Shown here: positions 60,514-64,000 of the stretch, one piece after another
How the letters are laid out: every line of letters starts with the position of its first letter
How positions within the stretch are numbered: position 1 is the stretch's first letter
From: an uncultured Bacteroidales bacterium
GTDB taxonomy: Bacteria > Bacteroidota > Bacteroidia > Bacteroidales > Paludibacteraceae
NCBI GenBank assembly: GCA_902799705.1
Contig: CADCBP010000001.1
Coordinates: forward strand, 1-64,000
Reading direction: 5' to 3'
DNA: 64,000 nt
Notes under the pieces: model-generated
What the model was told of the DNA's origin: nothing
Seen by the model: only the letters and a program-made list of their open reading frames with translations
Database searches by the model: none
Made by a program: the position numbers and the translations under genes

Positions 60514-63132
60514 ATGGATAATAAAAATGAACTAACCCCTATGATGAAGCAATTCCGGGAGATAAAGACACAATACCCGGATGCAATGTTGCTCTTTCGT
60601 TGCGGCGACTTCTATGAGACTTACGCAGAGGATGCCGTGAAGGCGTCGAAGATTCTGAATATCACGCTGACACATCGTTCGAACGGCGGCAGTAGTGCTA
60701 TGCAGGCTTTGGAGATGGCGGGGTTTCCTTTCCACGCCCTCGATACCTACCTGCCAAAACTCGTGCGGGCAGGACTGCGTGTCGCCATTTGCGACCAGCT
60801 CGAAGATCCCAAACTGACGAAGAAACTGGTCAAGCGGGGTGTTACCGAACTCGTCACACCCGGTGTCAGCTATTCGGACACCACCCTCACGCAGAAAGAG
60901 AACAACTGGGTGGCCTGCCTGCATTTCGACAAACATGTCATCGGCGTCGCCTTCCTCGATATCTCCACCGGTGAGTTTCTCGCCGGACAGGGAGACAGCG
61001 ATTATATCGACAAACTGCTCACTAACTTCGGGCCGAAAGAAGTGCTGCACCTGCGCGGACGCAAGGCCGATGTAGAGAACCTGTTCGGCTCCAAATACTT
61101 CACTTTCGAACTCGAAGACTGGATGCTCGTGGAGTCCACAGCCAAGGAGCGTCTGCAGAAACTTTGGGGCGTCTCGTCCCTCAAGGGTTTCGGTTTGGAC
61201 AAGATGCCGGCCGGCGTCACCGCTGCGGGCGGTATCCTCATGTATCTCGACATGACCCAACACCTGCAGACAGGGCACATCCAGCATCTGAGCCGTATCG
61301 AAGAAGACAAATATGTCTGGCTCGACCGCTTCACGATCCGCAATCTGGAGTTGACGGGCGGGCAACGCGAAGACAGCCGTACGCTCTTCGACATCATCGA
61401 CCGCACTATCACCCCTATGGGCGGACGTATGTTGCACCGATGGATGGCGTTCCCGCTCAAGGATGTACGGCCGATACGCAACCGTCAGACAGTGGTAGAA
61501 CACCTGTTCAGACAACCCGAAGCACGCGAGACGATCCGTGAATCGCTCGAGCAAATGGGCGACCTCGAGCGCATCGTCAGCAAGATATCCACGGGCCGTA
61601 TAGGACCGCGCGAGATGGTACAACTGGCCCGTGCGCTGCGCGCGGTAGTACCTGTCAAGCGCGTATGCGAAGAAGCGCGCGACAACGCCTACCTGACGCT
61701 GTTAGGCGAAGAACTCGACGCCTGCTCCGAGATGCGGATGCGTATCGAACGAGAGATCAACCCCGACCCGCCGCTGGCGCAGGGAAGACCGAACATCATC
61801 GCCCGAGGCGTGGATGTCGAACTCGACGAACTGCGCGCTATTCAGTCCGACGGAAAAGACTACCTGCTGCAGATCCAGCAACGCGAGATAGAGCGCACCG
61901 GCATCGCCAGCCTCAAGATCGGTTACAACAACGTCTTCGGCTATTACCTCGAGGTGCGCAACACCTACAAAGAGCAAGTACCGCCCGAATGGATCCGTAA
62001 GCAGACACTCGTCAACGCCGAGCGATACATCACAGACGAACTCAAGACATACGAGGAGAAAATCAACTCCGCCGAAGAGCGTATCCAGATCATCGAGAAC
62101 CGGCTCTATCAGGAACTGATGCTCGCCCTCTGCGAATGGGTGCCACAAATGCAACTCGACGCCAATGTGCTGGCGCAACTCGACTGCCTCCTTTCTTTCG
62201 CTACCGTCGCTACAGAGAACCGCTACGTCTGCCCGGACGTCAACGACAGCCTGGTCATCGACATCCGCCAGGGACGACACCCCGTGATTGAACAACAACT
62301 GCCGGCAGGCGAACAATATATCGCCAATGACGTGCTGCTCGACAATAACAGCCAGCAGATCATCATCATCACCGGTCCGAATATGGCCGGTAAATCCGCC
62401 CTGCTCCGCCAGACCGCCCTCATCGTGCTCCTCGCACAGATAGGTTCGTTTGTTCCCGCCGAGAGCGCGTCCATCGGCATCGTCGATAAGATCTTCACCC
62501 GTGTCGGAGCATCCGACAACATCTCCATGGGCGAATCGACGTTCATGGTCGAGATGAACGAAGCGGCGTCGATCCTGAACAACCTCTCCGAACGAAGCCT
62601 TGTGCTCTTTGACGAACTCGGACGAGGCACCAGCACCTACGACGGTATCAGTATTGCATGGGCGATCGTCGAGTATATCCATGAGCATCGCGGACATGCC
62701 AAGACGCTTTTCGCCACCCATTATCACGAACTCAATGAGATGGAGAAGACCTTCGACCGAATCCGAAACTACAACGTCTCCGTGCGAGAAGTGAACGGCA
62801 AAGTCATCTTCCTGCGCAAACTCGTCCGCGGAGGGTCGGAACATAGCTTCGGTATTCATGTCGCCAAACTGGCGGGCATGCCCCAATCGATTGTCGAACG
62901 AGCCAACCAGATCCTTGCCGACCTCGAGAGAGCTGCCAAGAACGGAGACCTGGCTAAACCGACCGACCACATCGGCGAGACGCGCGAAGGAATGCAGTTG
63001 TCTTTCTTCCAACTCGACGACCCGGTGCTCGAACAGATACGCGACGAAGTCAAATCGCTGGATATCAACACCTTGACGCCTCTCGAGGCACTCAATAAAC
63101 TGTCCGAAATCAAAAAACTCGTCGGCGGCTGA
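60514..63132 (+). CDS. mutS: DNA mismatch repair protein MutS
   Basis: 872 residues, normal length. The N-terminal mismatch-binding domain has F-Y-E-T-Y (the F-x-E motif for mispair contact). The ATPase has Walker [30 protein letters not shown] and T-H-Y-H-E-L. It recognises mismatches and loops and calls MutL. The gene is intact, of interest because short tandem repeats are unusually frequent in this window and mismatch repair normally restrains their slippage. Confidence 0.98.
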   Translation: MDNKNELTPMMKQFREIKTQYPDAMLLFRCGDFYETYAEDAVKASKILNITLTHRSNGGSSAMQALEMAGFPFHALDTYLPKLVRAGLRVAICDQLEDPKLTKKLVKRGVTELVTPGVSYSDTTLTQKENNWVACLHFDKHVIGVAFLDISTGEFLAGQGDSDYIDKLLTNFGPKEVLHLRGRKADVENLFGSKYFTFELEDWMLVESTAKERLQKLWGVSSLKGFGLDKMPAGVTAAGGILMYLDMTQHLQTGHIQHLSRIEEDKYVWLDRFTIRNLELTGGQREDSRTLFDIIDRTITPMGGRMLHRWMAFPLKDVRPIRNRQTVVEHLFRQPEARETIRESLEQMGDLERIVSKISTGRIGPREMVQLARALRAVVPVKRVCEEARDNAYLTLLGEELDACSEMRMRIEREINPDPPLAQGRPNIIARGVDVELDELRAIQSDGKDYLLQIQQREIERTGIASLKIGYNNVFGYYLEVRNTYKEQVPPEWIRKQTLVNAERYITDELKTYEEKINSAEERIQIIENRLYQELMLALCEWVPQMQLDANVLAQLDCLLSFATVATENRYVCPDVNDSLVIDIRQGRHPVIEQQLPAGEQYIANDVLLDNNSQQIIIITGPNMAGKSALLRQTALIVLLAQIGSFVPAESASIGIVDKIFTRVGASDNISMGESTFMVEMNEAASILNNLSERSLVLFDELGRGTSTYDGISIAWAIVEYIHEHRGHAKTLFATHYHELNEMEKTFDRIRNYNVSVREVNGKVIFLRKLVRGGSEHSFGIHVAKLAGMPQSIVERANQILADLERAAKNGDLAKPTDHIGETREGMQLSFFQLDDPVLEQIRDEVKSLDINTLTPLEALNKLSEIKKLVGG

Positions 63133-63170
63133 CAACTGATTACTGACAACTGACAACTGATTACTGAGAT

Positions 63171-64000
63171 ATGATCAAAAAACGCTATATCCTCCGCACG
63201 GTGTTGTGCCTATCGTGCATCGTTCTCTTCCTCGGCATCGCCGTGGTGGCAGAGCAATACTACCGACTGCATGTGAGTAACTTCCGGTCTTTCGACGGAC
63301 TCGAGCATAGTTATAAAATCTACCCGGGCGCAACCATCGACTCCGTGCTCAACCTGATCGAGCAGGATTATGAGATCGGCAGCCGGCGGGATTTTGCCAT
63401 GCATGCCCGCGCCATGGTCTTCAACTACCCCGAACCCGGATACTATACCTTCAATGCCCAACTCGGTAACCGCGAACTCATCGAGCGACTCAAATACGGC
63501 TATCAGACACCTGTGCGCATCACATGGAATAATTTCGTCCGCACACGCGAAGACCTGGCAGGCAAGGTCACAAGCCATCTCATGATGGATAGCGCAGACC
63601 TGCTCATGCATCTCGAAGATGACGCTTTTCTCGCCCCGTACGGATTCAACAAAGAGACCAGCCGGTGTCTGTTCATCCCCAACACCTACGAGGTGTACTG
63701 GAATATCACGATGGAGCAACTCTTCAAGCGCATGCAGCGCGAGTATAACATCTTCTGGAACGACACACGCCGCTCAAAAGCCGACTCGCTCGGACTCACG
63801 CCCATCGAGGTGGCGATCGTCGCCTCTATCGTCGAAGGAGAGAGCCATAACAAACGCGAGATGCCGCTTATCGCCAGTCTCTATATCAACCGCGTCCACA
63901 AAGGTATGCTCATGCAGGCCTGCCCAACCGTCAAATACGCCGTCGGCGATTTCAAACTCAAGCGCGTCCTCTACCGCCATCTCGCGGTCGAATCGCCGTA
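63171..64000 (+). CDS. mltG: Endolytic transglycosylase MltG/YceG, C-terminus cut by window edge
   Basis: Open from ATG at 63171 to the window end (276 codons). An N-terminal membrane helix (L-C-L-S-C-I-V-L-F-L-G-I-A-V-V-A) is followed by the YceG pattern: I-Y-P-G-A-T-I-D-S-V, F-I-P-N-T-Y-E-V-Y-W, catalytic E in S-I-V-E-G-E-S and A-S-L-Y-I-N-R-V-H-K-G-M-x-x-Q-A-C-P-T-V. It cuts new peptidoglycan strands inside the chain. The short gap after mutS holds a CTGACAA/CTGATTA repeat (63131-63168). Confidence 0.93.
   Translation, partial: MIKKRYILRTVLCLSCIVLFLGIAVVAEQYYRLHVSNFRSFDGLEHSYKIYPGATIDSVLNLIEQDYEIGSRRDFAMHARAMVFNYPEPGYYTFNAQLGNRELIERLKYGYQTPVRITWNNFVRTREDLAGKVTSHLMMDSADLLMHLEDDAFLAPYGFNKETSRCLFIPNTYEVYWNITMEQLFKRMQREYNIFWNDTRRSKADSLGLTPIEVAIVASIVEGESHNKREMPLIASLYINRVHKGMLMQACPTVKYAVGDFKLKRVLYRHLAVESP

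Noticed and set aside
61702..63156. 484-codon minus-strand frame opposite mutS
   Set aside because: Shadow frame from the G/C-rich codon use of mutS; the mutS motifs on the other strand are decisive. The same holds for 60532-61623.

Overview
The window comes from a member of the Bacteroidota, most likely order Bacteroidales. The reasons are the promoter style (TTG, about 20 bases, then TAnnTTTG), a SusD-like protein, a TonB receptor with a carboxypeptidase-like N-terminal domain, CTD-like tails on secreted proteins, a Bacteroidota-type RluA enzyme with a long N-terminal domain, and secreted Endonuclease I. Genus cannot be set from the sequence alone.

Left part, about 1-17.8 kb, nearly all on the minus strand: a defence and stress island. 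A three-gene operon (ADP-ribosylglycohydrolase, Nudix hydrolase, DEDDh exonuclease) lies just downstream of a WYL-domain regulator. Next come a class II Fic protein with a palindromic operator in its promoter, a rhuM remnant, and a type I restriction-modification operon of EcoR124I-like size. That operon has a REP-type tyrosine transposase between hsdS and hsdR, plus small membrane proteins. Upstream of it is a scrambled DUF1016 (YhcG) nuclease pseudogene. The island ends with an operon coding for a 28-residue membrane peptide, a J-domain coiled-coil protein, a HIRAN protein and an EVE-like protein. The promoters of this last operon and of the ADP-ribosylglycohydrolase operon share a 24-base element that resembles, in sequence and spacing, the RecA-NDp motif used by WYL-type DNA-damage activators. 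This is my best candidate for an undescribed system.

Middle part, 17.8-27.4 kb: six hairpins, three 11-base tandem repeats and about 400 bases of an 8-base minisatellite, then nrdD-nrdG, a secreted protein divergent from a GH53 galactanase, an RluA pseudouridine synthase, and infC-rpmI-rplT, in which infC appears to start at an AUA codon.

Right part, 27.4-64 kb: mostly plus-strand housekeeping and envelope genes. They include a lipoprotein, a PpiD-like foldase, an AmpG-like transporter, phosphatidylserine synthase, a secreted endonuclease, and an envelope cluster (two IgGFc-binding-type proteins around an OmpA-type protein, then a PAP2 phosphatase). After these come tRNA-Val, cstA, a GH13 amylase, a SusD-like protein, an AAA/DUF4143 ATPase, a beta-helix surface protein, a broken toxin-antitoxin pair, EngB with an in-frame 7-base tandem repeat, a TonB receptor, a four-helix-bundle protein, mutS and the start of mltG. 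Both window edges cut genes: the exonuclease on the left and mltG on the right.
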